A stretch of 64,000 nucleotides of DNA from Epiperipatus broadwayi (lineage: Eukaryota; Onychophora; Udeonychophora; Euonychophora; Peripatidae). The number at the start of each line of letters is the position of its first letter. Within the stretch, counting starts at the first letter, position 1. Below are positions 12,080 to 23,339 of the stretch, piece after piece. The translations under genes were made by a program, and so were the position numbers. The notes beneath the pieces are model-generated. The model was not told the origin of the DNA and searched no databases. It saw nothing but the letters and a program-made list of their open reading frames with translations. The stretch lies in contig JAQFVV010012404.1 of assembly GCA_028023455.1 (NCBI GenBank), positions 14,803,000 to 14,866,999 on the forward strand, in the 5' to 3' direction.

Positions 12080-14564
12080 TAAAAGTTTTATTTTAATAAT
12101 TATTTATCTGTGCGATTTTATATATATGCGAGTTTAAGATGATTTTTTAATATTCAGTTTTTAATTCTTAAAGAAGAAATTTTTATTGGCGAACTTTTTT
12201 TTTTATGTTTACTAATAAAAAATAATGTAACGTACGTATGTGCCCGTTACAATATATATAGTAAACACATTCAATAAATATTGTACTTAATAATAAGATG
12301 GTAATTTTAATTTGGATTTCCAAGTTGGATTTTAGGGCTTCTTCAAACATCATCAGCAACAACAACAATAATAATTCAATGCATTTCAATGTTTATTAAT
12401 GTGCAAACAAATAGTACAACAAAATAAAAAAAATAAAAAAGAAAGTTACTTAATAGTTATTGAATTCAATAACTGTTGAATTGCCTTTTTTGAAGCAATT
12501 ATTTAGTAAATTAAAAATATCAATATTATTGAAATATTAGGTATAAAAGTATGAAATATTCATTATAAAAGTATGACAATCTAATTAATGATAATCTATA
12601 TACAAGTCTAGTTATAGTTACTTTTTTTTACAATGTGGAATGATATGTGCAGTTAACATCACTGAGATCAGATAGTTCCAACATTATCCTACACATCTGC
12701 TGCCTAAAATACATAGATATAAAACATTAAAGCAAATCAACCACTAAAAAAAAATAAAGCTAAATAATAAAATAGCAAAGACAATAAAGTTTTTAAAAAG
12801 AGTACAGTTTATGAAATACAAATAAAAATAAACAATATAAATTTCAATGTAAGATAATGGATTTATTCAATAGACAAAAAAGATTCCAAACATCTGGGTA
12901 GCTTAGCCTTACCAAATACTTAATTTGAAATGTTTTATGTGATTAATTTGAACATCATTTTATATATATATACATTATATTTCAATAATGATAAATGATT
13001 AATTTACATGACAATCTCAAATCTTAGTGAAACAAAGTATCTTTTGATGGTAATTTTGTATATTTTTCAACAAACAATTTATAATAAAATTTACTCATAT
13101 CATAATTATAAATATTTGTATTAGTATACTTGGCCTTCTGTAGTCAAATTAATTAAATATACATTTCTAAAATAAATTAAACCTTGTAAGTAAACAAAAG
13201 ATTAAAAGCTAACTGTACAACATAAAAATATTTTATCAGTTTGCCAATATGTTTTGAACAAATACTTCATTCATTCTTAATTATTTGTTTTAATGTTGAT
13301 TAGCTTTTTAAAAAATGATATATATATATATAACTTTAAATTGTTAAAACAAAACATATAAATCTCTCTAAAATATAAAATAAAACAATTTCATGCTATA
13401 AATTTGTAAATGTAATTAAAATTTGACAAATAATACAAATTAAACAAATAATTTCATACTGTAAATTTCCGAATATAATTAAAATTTAACTAATAATATT
13501 AAGTATATATACCCATATGTGTAAGAACAGTGGTAGCTCATTATCTAATCTATGCCTATAACCTGACTACGAAACCAGATCAAGTAAAACTCAGCTTGAA
13601 TCTTTCTTTAAATTCTAATCAGACTTACAATTATTTTTCAATTGGTCATCTCATAGTTAATCTGAATAATCATTTAATATTGGTTCGTAAATAGGTATCT
13701 AGATATTCTTAGATAAAGCTGAAACTGAACTTGAAAATTACTCAAATATTCATTATCTGGCTATTGATAAGACTGGTGGTTAATATATTTTCCATTGTTC
13801 ATATATAGTAAGCTGTACTAAAATGTTTAAAGGCTATTTTATGTTTTACTTATGTGCAAATGTAAACGAAGAACTGCAATTCTTGTGATAAATAAAAACT
13901 TTTATAAATTAAATAAAATTATATCTACTAACATCTCAAGAAATACGAAAAGTCAATAAGTCTTATGTAATATTGCATATTAGTTTTAAGAATAAATTTT
14001 AAATTTTCTACATAGTTTTTTTATGGGTGTCAGTTTATACCTGTATTATGCAGAATACTTATTTACTATACAAAAAATTTATTTAAGTATATCCTACTTG
14101 CCAATGTTTATGAAAAGAAAGAATGTGAAAAAATATTCCATTCTCATGTTTGCTTTTAGTAATGACTATCTATAGGGTATATGTCATTTTTCATGCAGTT
14201 TGGATAGACAACATATTATGTATAGAAAAACAGTTCAAACTAAATCTTAATGATTAACCGATAGCTAAGTTTAATGGTTTTAATTTATATCTTTTAATGC
14301 TTTTTTATGATTGACAGAATTAAAATCATACAAACATTGTAATATGTACAGAAAAAGATATAGTTAAAAACCAACTATGTGATTGGAATGTGGATGTTTG
14401 ACATGTTCATCATGAATAGGAAAGACTTTCATAAGACTCGTCTGAGTAATTTATACTAACTTGATTTTTAACTTTCAGGTGAAAATAACTAACTAATTGC
14501 TTGAAAAAAATCCTATGCCTGTTTAGACATTCTATAAAAATTAAATGTTTGACTGGGATTTAAT
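12080..14564. other. AT-rich sequence without a recognisable gene
   Basis: No supported reading frame. It contains TA microsatellites (12960, 13320), a short palindrome with GAATTC at its centre near 12460-12480, and the tandem duplication at 13385. Confidence 0.55.
13385..13500. repeat. Two-copy tandem repeat, about 60-bp unit
   Basis: Unit 1 (caatttcatgctataaattt..., about 13386-13438) is repeated with mismatches about 60 bp later (aatttcatactgtaaattt..., about 13450-13500). Both contain taattaaaattt and end in (a)taata. Confidence 0.6.
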
Positions 14565-14625
14565 CTCCAGATCATGAGCATGGTTGAAAATATACTAACT
14601 GCTATCTCATTATTCATATTTATTC
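14565..14625 (-). repeat. Degenerate tRNA-derived (SINE-like) relic
   Basis: On the minus strand the order is TAGCAGTTAGTATA (A-box-like), a catgatctg anticodon-side segment, then GAGATTAAATCCC (B-box-like). This resembles Glu/Asp/His-type tRNAs but is too altered to be a functional tRNA. No tail or target duplication was found. Confidence 0.3.
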
Positions 14626-14756
14626 CAGAAGATAGTTTGTACATGCAGACAATAAGAAATTGAAAAATTTAATAACTTTAATACAATATTTTAATTTCCA
14701 AATTATGTTGGTAGCAGGAAAATTTAATAAGTGGTTCCATAAGAGCTAATTAATCA

Positions 14757-15705
14757 AGATCTGCCAGACTCAAATATTTTTTCCCTGGGCCACATACACT
14801 TGTTTGCTAAACCAAGCAGGCTGCAACATTCTGTATTAGGAGTCAAAAACTGGTTGATGCCACATGAAAAAATGTTTGTCTTCTCAATTTATGCTTGTCA
14901 TAGGTTGTAGGCCATTATACTATATCTTATAAATAACAAGTTAATAAAAAAATTTACTTGATCCAAACATTTATTTAATTATTAATGAGATTTTTGATAT
15001 TGAAACAAACTTTTAACAATTTTAGATAAATCATGTTTATAAGTGGTACATATCATCAGGTGTGAATCAGTAAGCCTGTTTCTATATATGTTCTTTGCAT
15101 ATTTTATTTTTGAATAAGTTGATTCCAAAGATATATCACTATGAACAGTGTGAGCACCATCTATACATAATTTTTGACAATTATATATTTTTCAGGTACT
15201 AATGTCTAAAATTTTTATAACCCTATGCCTCCCTTTTTTCTTTAAAAATGATTTTCAAATTTATGTCATTTTTAAATTCAATTAATTCATCAAATAGCCT
15301 AACATAATCGTGTTCAATGCAGCTAATTGTATAATAGTTGCTATTTCTAAATGGCAGGGATTTTCCATAAGTAAGAGACAATTCTTAATTTTTTTTAAAT
15401 CTTTAAATATGCATTTAAATTCTTTTAATAAGGCAGTTAAATAATTTGAAATGATGATATAAGTTTCTGAGGACATGTCAACATGACCTTGCTTAGTTTT
15501 TGTTGACATTGGGAAATGATATAATATTTGCTTTTGTATCTCTTGGTAAAAAATACTTAGTTTTTTTTCCAAACTCAAATAATTTCTTTACCATTTGTGA
15601 AATAATTTTATTTTTGCCTTGTAAAACTATTATTAAGATCACAAAATTTTTCTGTGGTTTCACATAAAAAAAGTAAAAGGTACCACCATCCATCATTGCC
15701 AAGTC
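14757..15705 (-). pseudogene. Relic of hAT-Charlie transposase, C-terminal half (GTF2IRD2/SCAND3-like)
   Basis: The minus-strand translation, in shifting frames with stops, follows the C-terminal order of hAT-Charlie transposases. First LQGKNKIISQMVKKLFEFGK (about 15570-15630) and the helical part with HFPMSTKTKQGHVDMSS. Then ENPCHLEIATIIQLAALNT. Then the diagnostic dimerisation motif at about 15061-15140, ESTYSKIKYAKNIYRNRLTD, followed by SHL. The N-terminal half and catalytic core are not visible and no terminal repeats were found. It belongs to a different hAT lineage from the intact element at 2170. Long dead. Confidence 0.7.
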
Positions 15706-16060
15706 ATAGGAATGATTATTTCAGATATATTTATCTGATATAAAAATTGTAATACTATAAAAGAAACCATTAAATTTATTATGTCATAATTAAAAAAAGA
15801 TACATTACATATGAAGCAAACTTCTGATTGGTAGAATATAAACAATACAAATTTAACATACTAGAAGGGAAAACTCTATTTTGCATCTGAATGTCTAACT
15901 TTATATAACCTAAACCTTCTTTTATTTATCACCATTTTTACTATGATTATTGCTTCCATATATCCCTAAGTAAAGAAAGCACTATTAAATAAAAAAAAAA
16001 ACTAATAAAATTTAAGAATTGGTGATATTATATGCCAAAAATGAAACTTTATAAATTATA
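15706..16060. other. No gene; ends in the left target duplication of the PLE
   Basis: AT-rich filler. The last 13 bases (16048-16060, tttataaattata) are repeated with one mismatch at 20258-20270 and are taken as the target duplication of the adjoining PLE. Confidence 0.5.
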
Positions 16061-16261
16061 TTTGTATTTTTATATTGGACTATTTTCATCATCTAATATG
16101 AGTATTGAATGTCTAGAAAAAATTTACTTGATTTAAATATTCCAAATACATTCAACTGTTAGTATAGCATATCAAACAGGTTAGTATATGCACAATGTTT
16201 TGAGAAGTATTATTCTCTCCTTTTCTTCAGGATCACTGGCTTGACTAGTGACAGTACTAGC

Positions 16262-16338
16262 ATGGGATTCGAACATGGACCTTAGATTCTTGAGTATTGA
16301 ATTTTAAAATAATGCTCTAATCAACTGAGCCATCCTTC
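16262..16338 (-). repeat. tRNA-like segment in the PLE left arm
   Basis: The minus strand reads TGGCTCAGTTGATTAGAGC (A-box, good D-stem) and, further on, TGTTCGAATCCC (B-box). The distance between boxes is longer than in a standard tRNA, as in a long-variable-arm or intron-like layout. It mirrors the copy at 19942-20017. Not called a functional tRNA. Confidence 0.6.
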
Positions 16339-16639
16339 CAAAGGCAACAGTCAGTAAAAATTTCATATACTTATTTATGAAGTTCCTCCTGATTTCTTCA
16401 CTTTTTCCTTAAGAGCAAAGTTGATGAATGGTTTTCATATATTATGTCAAATCACACTAGGTTGGCTTATAGGATTTTTTGCCATTGTCACATGAGTAGT
16501 TTTTTAAAATTTTCTTCTTTGTATATTTTTTTCTCTATCCAGTATTTTTGTATTTTTCCAATTGAACATATGTTCATTGGCATATACATGGACTGCTACC
16601 TTAGACATATCTATTTTTTCTCTTCTAATCACCAGTTTG

Positions 16640-18120
16640 TGTTTTGCAAGCACTTTTCAATGGGATGACTGCTCTTACCAATATATGTTTTTCCACATTC
16701 ACATGGTATTTTATATTAGCAGTTTTTTTTTTTCAGAATTTTAAGCTTAGACTTTGTAGATGCTAGAATTTCTCATAGGGTGATGTGGCTCTGGAAAGCT
16801 GTTCTGATGTTATACTGATTGTAGATTATTCTTAATTTGTCTGCTATTTTTGGAATGTATGGGTTCACTATAGTACCAATAATTTTTTTCTTTTGATAGT
16901 TCTTTTTGTTGACTATGTAAGGATTTCTTGATAACAGCTGATGGATAACCATTTTTCATAAGAGTTTGTTCTATATAGATCTTTTCTTTTTTACAAATTG
17001 CTGGTTTCTGAGCAAACTTCTTTTGCTCTGTTTTATAGCAATAGTATAACTCCATGTTTTGTGTTTTTGATGTGATTGAATGTATAGACTATGTAATTTT
17101 CTGTATATGTGGGTTTTCAGTAAAATAGTTTTGATTTTGCCATGAGGGAGTCTTGTCATAAGGACATCTATGAATGCCAATTTTTGTTCTTGTTGTAATT
17201 CTACTGTGAATTTAATTGAATGAGATATATTGTTGATGGGTTTTCAGAAAGTTTGTAGCAGTGCTTCACCATGTGACCATACAACTAATGTATCATCTAT
17301 ATAGCAAAGCCAAACTAGGTGGATGTGGAATAGTTTTTATGGCTGTGGTTCCAAGTTCTTCCATGTAAATATTGCTGATCAGAGGTGACAATGGTGATCC
17401 CATAGCCATTCCCTGATTTTGTTGGAAGAATTCTGTGTTATATTGAAAGTATGTTTTTTATGCAGAATGTTAATAGTTCCTTCCATTATACTATCAATAG
17501 GAAGAGCTGTTTTGGTTTGTAAACTATGGTTTGTAAACTATTATCACCATTTAATCTTTTCCTTACAATAGACTATGCTTCTTTTACATTGTATATTTGT
17601 GAATAAACATTCCACTTCAAAGCTTACCAGTAAGTCAGTTCTGTCAATTTTCATGTTCTTGATTAATTCTACAAAGTGTCTAGAATCCCCGACAAAGAAC
17701 TGGGTCTTGTATGCTAAAGGACTTAGAACTTTGAGAAGAAATATTGACAAATTTTGGCAAGGTGAATTTCTAGAACTAACAATAGGTCTTCGTGAAACAT
17801 GATCCTTATGGATTTTAGATGAGGAATTTTACTGAAATATGATATTATTTTACTTTTTTTTTGAATCAGTGAAGTAGCTGTGATGCTTTCTGAGTAATGC
17901 TTGTGACTTTGTTTCCGTACTCGATATCAGATTTTTTTGTCACTTTTCTATATTGGCCTGCTGTGAGGAGTTCTTGTATTTTGTTGTCATAATCAGTTGT
18001 ATCCATACAACTGTTGCATTGCCTTTGTCAGTGGGGAGAATAATTATAGATTTATCTTCTTTGAGAGATTTCATTGTTTTCTTCTCATCATAGGATATGT
18101 TTGACTTCAATTTTTGTTGC
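16640..18120 (-). pseudogene. PLE reverse transcriptase + GIY-YIG endonuclease, decayed
   Basis: The minus-strand product would be the PLE polyprotein: a reverse transcriptase that copies element RNA and a GIY-YIG nuclease that nicks the target. Signals in order: QQNQGMAMGSPLSPLISNIY (17343-17432, RT palm), YIDD with TLVVWSHGEALLQTF (YIDD at about 17292-17303, catalytic aspartates), AFIDVLMTRLPHGKIKT (about 17180), the spacer with NPYI/KYIGT-like fragments, then YKIPCECGKTYIG (about 16670-16710, GIY-YIG core with the CxC pair typical of PLEs). Several frameshifts and stops break the frame, and the RT N-terminus is lost at the head-to-head junction. Defective. Confidence 0.8.
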
Positions 18121-18179
18121 TTGTTAAGTGTTCTTTTTATTCTTCAGTGTAAACATTCTTAAATAGACAATAAAAAGAA

Positions 18180-18722
18180 CCATCAAGAGAAAAAAACAAT
18201 TATTTGTACTGTAGTGTACCATACATTCCAAAAATAGACAAATTAAGATAAATCTGCAATCAGTATAACAGTAGGACAGCTTTCCAGAGCCATACCAAAC
18301 TATGAGGAATTCTAGCATCTACAAAACCTAAATTTAAAATTCTGAAAAGAAAAAACTTCATCTATGAAATACCATGTGAGTGTGGAAGGAACATATATAT
18401 TGGTGAGACCAGTCATCCCATTGAAAAGCACTTGAAATAACACAAATTGATGATTAGAAGAAAGAAAACAGATGTCTAAGATAGCCAACCAAGATAGCCA
18501 ACCATGTATGTGCTAATGAACATCTGTTTAATTGGGAAAATACAAAAATATTGCATAGAGAAGAAAAGTTACAAAGATGAAAATTTAAATAAGCTGCTCA
18601 CATGATAATGGCAAACAATCCCATAAGCCAACCTAGTGTGACTATACATAATGTATGGAAACCACTAATCAACTTTGTTCTTAGGAAAAAGTGGAGAAAT
18701 CAGGAGGAACCTCATAGATAAG
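18180..18722 (+). pseudogene. PLE GIY-YIG endonuclease, decayed (right arm)
   Basis: The plus strand carries the mirror copy of the nuclease end: IYEIPCECGRNIYIGETSHP (about 18361-18420), then the downstream stretch whose equivalents are seen in the left arm (NLIGKIQKYCIEKKSYKDEN-like, and an ...EKVEKSGG-like end near 18690-18710). Stops and shifts are frequent. The RT is absent from this arm, so the junction at about 18150 joins an RT-containing arm to an endonuclease-only arm. The copy is interrupted at 18724 by the TIR transposon. Confidence 0.75.
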
Positions 18723-18724
18723 TA

Positions 18725-19909
18725 CACCTGGGTTTCTTTTTACGCGGATTTATTTAACACGATTTTGAAGTTACATGATTCGTGTTTCACCGGAAGGCGA
18801 CCTCCGATAATGCGCTATTACTTTAAATAATAAATTTTGCGCACTTACATTATATTGAAAGTAATAGCACATTATTGGAATTCTACTTTCATCTTAGTAA
18901 TTTCAATATTTTCAATGCTTTATAATAGTAAGATTTTATGCAATAATGAAATTAAAATCATGATTTCCACATTTTATGTATACCCACATTAAATTTTACA
19001 AGATTATAATGTAAATTTGTTCAAACATTGTGCGTGTTAATTTTGTATTTTAAATCACATTGTTTTTGCTTTTTAAAAAAGAACGTAATCAATTATTAAT
19101 CATTTAGTGTCCACAAGTTTATTGTTAAAAGGTCAGTAATAGCAGTGGGCACAATTAAAAATTAAAATCTGATTTTTAATTGTAATTAACAACTTAAAAA
19201 TTACGGGCGACATTGATGTAAAACGAAATTTGATTTTTAAACGGAATTAAAAATTAAAGACAAAAATGAGAATTTAATTTTTAGTTGTTAGTTTTAATTA
19301 AATTTTTCCCAGCAGTGGTGAATAAATGTCTTTTTATTATCATAAGTCTAAGTTCATAAACAATTAATAAAATCATCATCGTCATCAACAGAAAACCATT
19401 AACACAACATGAGAGTGAACTTGGCGCTAGTTGTATTTCCTCTTGTGAAAATAATTGCTGAGATATTCTTGACTTTGTTTAAGGAGAAGCCAAATACATC
19501 ACATCACATCACATGAGAATCTGATTTTTTACTAGTTTGCAAACGAATGTGTTTTGGGGCAAATAGCGATAATAATTAAAACGTGTATAAAAAATGTAAA
19601 TTACTGTACTGTAAATTATGCATAAAAATATATTATTTTGAATAAAATTAAATATTATAGTTAAAAAAAAGTTTGTCTTGTATCAATTTTTTTCAAATTT
19701 GAAATTTTTTATTAGTCATATTTTATTTCCTTATTTTTTTTTTTGCGCAAATTTTAAAGTAATTTTACGTTGGTGCTTTGCTTTTACGCGAATTTTGAAA
19801 AATCACAGACCTCATCCCCCCCTTTTCAATGTAAGTTACGACTATTTTTGCGTGATTTCATTTGCACGTGTTTTCTGAGGAACCTATAGCGTAAAATAAG
19901 ACCCAGGTG
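18725..19909 (+). mobile_element. TA-inserting TIR transposon, non-coding (copy 1)
   Basis: 1185 bp. The ends are CACCTGGGTTTCTTTTTACG and the inverse, finishing CTTATTTT-less ...AAGACCCAGGTG; TA is duplicated on both sides (18723-18724, 19910-19911). The opposite PLE arm preserves the uninterrupted sequence (revcomp of about 16365-16385: ataagtatatgaaat), which confirms the insertion point and the TA duplication directly. There is no reading frame for a transposase. TA target and TIRs point to the Tc1/mariner/pogo superfamily. A second copy lies at 48426-50349. Confidence 0.85.
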
Positions 19910-19941
19910 TATATGAAATTTCTATGGAATGTTGCCTTTGT

Positions 19942-20017
19942 CAGGATGGCTTAATTGGTTAGAGCGTTACTGTAAAATTTAATACTTACGAATCTAAGGG
20001 TCCAGGTTCGAATCCCA
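19942..20017 (+). repeat. tRNA-like segment in the PLE right arm
   Basis: A-box TGGCTTAATTGG at 19947-19958 inside a four-base D-stem (GCTT/GAGC), and a consensus B-box GGTTCGAATCC at 20005-20015. The spacing of 58 nt is long, as in Ser/Leu-type tRNAs or intron-containing genes, and I cannot fold a proper acceptor stem. It precedes the PLE tail at 20040-20257. The B-box is intact, so an internal pol III promoter is conceivable. Confidence 0.6.
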
Positions 20018-20509
20018 TACTAGTACTTTCACTGATCATGCTTTAACACCTGAAAAAGAGGGGGGGGTAATATCTTTTGGAATATTGTGCATATATTAAC
20101 CGGTTTGATGTGCTATTACTAATAGTTGAATGTATTTGGAATATATTAATAAAGTTAAATTTTTCTAGGCATTCTATACTCATATTAGATAATGGAAATA
20201 GTGCAATATAAAAATACAACTAAAACACCATCATCACAAAACTCCAGGAAAACACAATTTATAAATAATAGTCTTACATTTTTTTCATGTGAACAAACTT
20301 ATTTACAATTCAAATATTATGCAAATTTTCAATTTTGATTATGGTCTTATAAACATTACAAGCCACTTTTACAGTTAGTCCAACATTTATGACTACTCAA
20401 TACTTGAAAGCATGCTAGGCAGACCATATTATTATGATTAAATAAAGCTTTTCTCTAGATACTTTGTATGTATTTATTTTTGAATTATATTCTCTTAGAT
20501 AAAGTTTGT

Positions 20510-21045
20510 CAAGTTCTTAAAACTATATGAATTTTGTAAATTAAAAAGTATTTCTCTAGTCTGCTTTCAAATCAGGTTTATTTCCATGTTTAATGGGGTT
20601 TATTTAAACTTTTTTGAATCAAGTCTCAATATTTACTGTTTGTAAATCAATTATCTTGGACCATAGAAAAAGGTGGTAACTACCCTTTTCATTAATAAAA
20701 GATTGCCATGATAGTAGATTGAGGATTATTGGTGTTGAATAGGCATTGTAAATCAAAATAGCTTTGAACAAATATCAGCTTTGCTATCAATAATGATCAG
20801 TTTCAGTGCACTTTGAAAGTTTAAAATGACTATTTGTTAGTCTGCTTCAAAACAAGGATTGTTTGCCTGTTTGTTGGGGATTATTTAAACCTCTTTGAAG
20901 TACAAATCTTAATTCAGTCAAGTATGGATATTTAGTTTATATAATCATTTTAGACTATAGAGAAAGATGTTAATCACTTTTATCATTAACTAAAGATTAC
21001 ATTATCAGCAGATTGAAGATTCTTGGTGTTGAAAAAGCATGGACT
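20510..21045. repeat. Old two-unit tandem repeat, about 285-bp period
   Basis: Segments near 20555-20760 and 20840-21045 share, in the same order, agtctgctt-caaa, ttt.atgggg.tTTATTTAAAC, GGACCATAGA/AGACTATAGA, TTAATCA-type and attga.gATTcTTGGTGTTGAA. Divergence is high. The second unit is cut by the palindromic element at 21055. Confidence 0.55.
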
Positions 21046-21447
21046 ACTTTCATAGGTGCAAATTTAGTAAGCGATCTCTGCCATTTTGAATTTCAAAAAT
21101 AGCCAAAAACATCGTCTGACACATCTAAGTGATAAAAAACTACGCGAAAACAGAAAAATTGAGAACTTGGGTCACGTGACTTGGAAAAACCCGACAAACC
21201 GCACAGTTTAAAAAAAAAAGCCAAAACCCGAAAAATTAACATTTTCTCATTTTAAATTATAAATCAAATAATTTATATATAGAGAGAGCAAGATTACTAT
21301 ATTTAAATCTTAATCAATAAATGCTAGTTATCGTTGCTTAAAAAAGTACTTGATAGCATTTTGATGTGGCTGATATGTGATATCTAAGGCATCCCCTCCC
21401 CCCTTATACAAATTAAAGTAATATATATATATATGCGATATATATAT

Positions 21448-21747
21448 ATTTCACACAAATAAAATTATGAGTGCGTAAAATAAACAAATAAATGAAATAC
21501 GATAAATAAATAAATGGCTAGTATTTTTGAAGGAATACCTTCATTATCAAAACTGTGGCTAAATGAATTGCGAAGTAAAACTGTTGCTATAAGAAATGCA
21601 AAGTGTATGCAAATTTAGCACACAGCAATTCATTTAGCACATAGCTTTGATAATGAAGGTAAATAAACCCCATAGTCGTTTATTTATTTATCATATTTCA
21701 TTTATTTGTTTTCTTTACGCACTCATAATTTTATTTGTGTGAAATAT
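21448..21747. repeat. Inner palindrome in the left arm (300 bp)
   Basis: Runs from TTTCACACAAATAAAATTAT to its mirror ending ATAATTTTATTTGTGTGAAA. Sub-arms of about 120 bp meet around a loop of about 55 nt (21573-21625). Each sub-arm includes the units aaacaaataaatgaaat, ggaataccttcattatcaaa and gctaaatgaattgc or their complements. Confidence 0.85.
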
Positions 21748-22462
21748 ATATTACTCATTACAAACACAGACACAAAGCGATTATTAATTAAAATAAATAT
21801 TTTTTTAAAAAAATAAAATAAAATATTTACATTTATTTAAAATATGTTTTTGTTTTCATTTGTTGGTGGTAAAACTCATTCCAATGTTAATAGATATACA
21901 GATTATAATGACATAATCAAGAGTAGATCTGATAAAGATGAAATGCAAATGAAGACTTTAATGAGTTTTATCTTCTTATATTTTAACGCATATATATGTT
22001 TGTACAAAATCTTACCTCAACAAATAATTTAAAAAATGTTTAGAAAAATATGCAAACCACTCTATAATTGTTTTGTATACAAATTCTGAGAATTAAAAAG
22101 TAACTTTCTTGATATGATGGGGAGAACCGAATAAGGCGTATTATGCCTCTTATTATGTGCGGATGTACATATAAATATTACTCCGGTCACTATTAAAGTT
22201 AGTTATATACAGCTTAGTTGTACACATACATATATACGCGTTAAAATATAAGAAGATAAAACTCATTAAAGTCTTCATTTGCATTTCATCTATATATTTA
22301 TTATAATACATTGAAATGAGTTTTACTACCAACAAAGGAAAACAAAAACATATTTTAAATAAATGTAAATATTTTATTTTATTTTTTTAAAAAAATATTT
22401 ATTTTAATTAATAATCGCTTTGTGTCTGTATTTGTAATGAGTAATATATATTGAGTAATATA

Positions 22463-22762
22463 TATTTCACACAAATAAAATTATGAGGGTGTAAAGAAAA
22501 CAAATAAATGAAATATGATAAATAAATAAATGACTATTGGGTTTATTTACCTTCATTATCAAAGCTATGTGCTAAATGAATTGCTGTGTGCTAAATTTGC
22601 ATACACTTTGCATTTCTTATAGTAACAGTTTTACTTCGCAATTCATTTAGCCACAGTTTTGATAATGAAGGTATTCCTTCAAAAATACTAGCCATTTATT
22701 TATTTATCGTATTTCATTTATTTGTTTATTTTACGCACTCATAATTTTATTTGTGTGAAATA
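22463..22762. repeat. Inner palindrome in the right arm (300 bp)
   Basis: Mirror copy of the 21448 palindrome, with a few substitutions such as gagggtgtaaag for gagtgcgtaaaa. The element therefore contains four versions of the same roughly 120-bp module, two in each orientation. Confidence 0.85.
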
Positions 22763-23339
22763 TATATATATCGCATATATATATATATATTACTTTAATT
22801 TGTATAAGGGAGGAGGGGATGCCTTAGATATCACATATCAGCCACATCAAAATGCTATCAAGTACTTTTTTAAGCAACGATAACTAGCATTTATTGATTA
22901 AGATTTAAATATAATAATCTTGCTCTCTCTCTATATAAATTATTTGATTTATAATTTAAAATGAGAAAATGTTAATTTTTCGTGTTTTGGCTTTTTTTTA
23001 AACTGTGCATTTTGTCGTGTTTTTCCAAGTCACGTGACCCAGGTTCTAAATTTTTTCTGTTTTCGCGTAGTTTTTTTATCACTTAGATGTGTCAGACGAT
23101 GTTTTTGGCTATTTTTGAAATTCAAAATGGCAGAGATCGCGTACTAAATTTGCACCACTTTCATATATATGACCAGCTATTTGAAAAAAATTCAACTCAG
23201 TTGAAATTTTTCAAGTATATGAAATATCAGGTTTAATTCTTGCTATATACGTGTATAATAATTAATAAGTTTTGTTAAAATAAGTTATACGTATATAATA
23301 ATTAACGTTTTATTAAAATAAGTTTTATTAGATGAAATA

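Larger units (their letters stand above)
16061..20257. mobile_element. Penelope-like element, head-to-head inverted dimer
   Basis: Two copies of one PLE 3' half face outward. The left arm (16061 to about 18150, minus) and right arm (about 18150 to 20257, plus) each run GIY-YIG endonuclease, tRNA-like segment, CCTGAAGAAG-type motif, then a tail containing tagtCCAATAtaaaaatac. The left arm also keeps the RT core. The left arm stops at ...aaaatacaa, while the right arm continues about 38 nt more (caccatcatcacaaaactcc region). Flanks match at 12 of 13 bases (16048-16060, 20258-20270). A TIR transposon interrupts the right arm at 18725-19909. Retroposition with a complete tail on only one side is inferred; the mirror-image content is seen directly. 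Confidence 0.85.
21055..23156. mobile_element. 2.1-kb foldback element with 9-bp target duplication (Mutator-like?)
   Basis: Nearly the whole element is one inverted repeat. The left arm 21055 to about 22003 mirrors the right arm about 22216-23156, with a unique spacer of about 210 bp. Ends: GGTGCAAATTTAGTA and TACTAAATTTGCACC. The flanks carry a perfect 9-bp duplication, actttcata, at 21046-21054 and 23157-23165. There is no credible protein: the 60-62-codon open frames in the two arms are copies of the same AT-rich stretch. Nine-bp duplications with very long TIRs fit MULE (Mutator-like) foldback elements; the superfamily is inferred from duplication length only. Each arm holds its own palindrome, so a single strand could fold at two levels. 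Confidence 0.88.

Noticed and set aside
12340-12362. CTGATGATG on the minus strand as another hammerhead
   Set aside because: No GAAA, no stem II partner and no cleavage triplet follow. The same applies to CTGATGA at 9408 and on the minus strand near 15056 and 58858.
15282-15702. Two separate small genes on the minus strand
   Set aside because: Both are frame fragments of one decayed hAT-Charlie transposase.
19942-20017. Functional tRNA gene
   Set aside because: A- and B-boxes are present but spacing is too long and no acceptor stem forms; position inside a PLE arm, mirrored at 16262, shows it is part of the element.
21844-22335. Two small genes sharing MQMKTLMSFIFLYFNAYIC
   Set aside because: They are the two mirror copies of one palindrome arm read on opposite strands, not independent genes.
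21055-23156. CRISPR-like or regularly spaced repeats
   Set aside because: The repeated modules are inverted, few and long, without unique spacers of constant size; the context is animal.
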